A stretch of 64,000 nucleotides of DNA from JAPOUP01 sp965203605. GTDB taxonomy: Bacteria; Pseudomonadota; Alphaproteobacteria; Rhodobacterales; Rhodobacteraceae. The notes below the pieces were generated by a model, which worked only from the letters and a program-made list of their open reading frames with translations, ran no database searches and was not told the origin of the DNA. Positions 63,508 through 64,000 of the stretch are shown here, in pieces (positions within the stretch are counted from its first letter, which is position 1; each line of letters begins with the position of its first letter). A program made the translations under genes and the position numbers. The DNA lies in assembly GCA_965203605.1 (NCBI GenBank), contig OZ241902.1:5022001-5086000 (forward strand), written 5' to 3'.

Positions 63508-64000
63508 TCATGTCGTGCGCTCCGGTGTGTTGGGATAGAGGAGAGGGAACCATCGCTCGACCGCATCCATCGGAAACGCGAGTCGAAGAGGCGCACGATG
63601 GTTCGCTGCAACGAGCATCCCGCGCTTCAGGAGCGCTGATGTAACCTTTCGAGCGGCACGTTCTCCGTAGTTTGTCAGCATTGGGATATTAGCCCGCTCG
63701 ACCTGCCCGGCGTGTGCCGCTTCTCGCAAAACCATAAAGCTCCCTCGCTCCAGCCGCTTCGCACGGACTTCCTCCTCGATGTGGATTTCCATACGGCGCA
63801 AGAGCTCCGAAGGATCCAGCAACCCTTCCATGAACGCCACCTGATCGATTGAACGCTCGAGGAAAAACTGGCAAAACGAGAGCAATCCGGATTGGGTGAG
63901 ATTTCCACGTCCGTCGCGGTCGCCGTGGCGAGGATGATCTGCGGCCGTTAGGCGCGACTTATATTCTGCTTCCGCACGTGCGAGACCGCGGGCAACGGAC
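63508..64000 (-). CDS. Fic-family protein, C-terminal part (N-terminus beyond the window)
   Basis: The visible part reads HGDRDGRGNLTQSGLLSFCQ and FFLERSIDQVAFMEGLLDPS. A winged-helix-like end follows, with LTNYGERAARKVTSALLKRGML and LRLAFPMDAVERWFPLLYP. This matches the C-terminal region of long Fic-domain proteins with an attached DNA-binding domain. The Fic active site HxFxDGNGR would lie beyond the right edge. Fic proteins usually transfer AMP to target proteins and can act as toxins. Confidence 0.8.
   Translation of the reverse strand, partial: SVARGLARAEAEYKSRLTAADHPRHGDRDGRGNLTQSGLLSFCQFFLERSIDQVAFMEGLLDPSELLRRMEIHIEEEVRAKRLERGSFMVLREAAHAGQVERANIPMLTNYGERAARKVTSALLKRGMLVAANHRAPLRLAFPMDAVERWFPLLYPNTPERTT

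Overview
The window looks like a chromosomal segment of an alphaproteobacterium, most likely of the Rhodobacterales type. The gene orders glnD–murJ–rhomboid-like–trpS, rsmI next to an LpoA-like lipoprotein gene, and NifU/NfuA-like–tsaB are the main reasons. High G+C codon usage and a GlxBCD/Mgs operon near folD and glutathione-dependent formaldehyde dehydrogenase fit that assignment. The many insertion sequences, broken toxin–antitoxin loci and decayed gaps suggest a genome shaped by recent mobile-element activity.

Layout. 1–0.84 kb: start of a class III alcohol dehydrogenase gene. 1.8–4.3 kb: a DUF433/DUF5615 toxin–antitoxin locus whose toxin gene is cut by an IS4-family element. 4.4–5.1 kb: an adenylosuccinate-synthetase-like pseudogene. 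5.0–8.9 kb: a leftward operon (glxB-glxC-glxD-type genes plus a class I glutamine amidotransferase), with a divergent FCD-type GntR regulator and palindromic operator candidates between them. 9.9–12.7 kb: folD, a LytTR membrane regulator and a DUF2306 protein. 12.8–13.7 kb: an AbiEii-like nucleotidyltransferase with a small partner. 14.6–23.2 kb: core genes rsmI, LpoA-like, glnD, murJ, rhomboid-like, trpS. 23.6–33 kb: a leftward operon for an ABC importer of the oligopeptide/oligosaccharide type, with a ParB-like small protein, a fused oxidoreductase and an AraC regulator. A GH4 glycosidase at 35.1–36.5 kb diverges from it; together they resemble alpha-galactoside uptake and use. An ISKra4-family element sits between the two. 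36.8–39.2 kb: a PhyH-type oxygenase coupled to a flavin halogenase-like gene. 40.0–41.9 kb: an exported SH3b–alginate-lyase-like protein.

42–49 kb is the most active mobile region. An ISKra4-type element (41977–45486) was itself entered by another DDE element (42969–44700). Beside it lies an internally deleted relative of the 33 kb ISKra4 element. Next, a relBE locus is split by a 2.1 kb element (46678–48788) with TGT…ACA termini, a 5 bp target duplication and an AAA-type ATPase gene but no transposase. Each of these insertions can be undone on paper to restore a reading frame.

49.6–52.0 kb holds a branched-chain aminotransferase, a NifU-like Fe–S protein and tsaB. 52–57 kb is an accessory patch with a 178 bp MITE-like repeat in two copies, a second unrelated repeat in two copies, a second IS4 copy, a truncated lipoprotein gene and an RTX protein. 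57.2–63.1 kb is a tightly packed operon for uptake (BMP-type ABC transporter) and phosphorolysis of purine nucleosides. The right edge carries the C-terminal part of a Fic-family protein.
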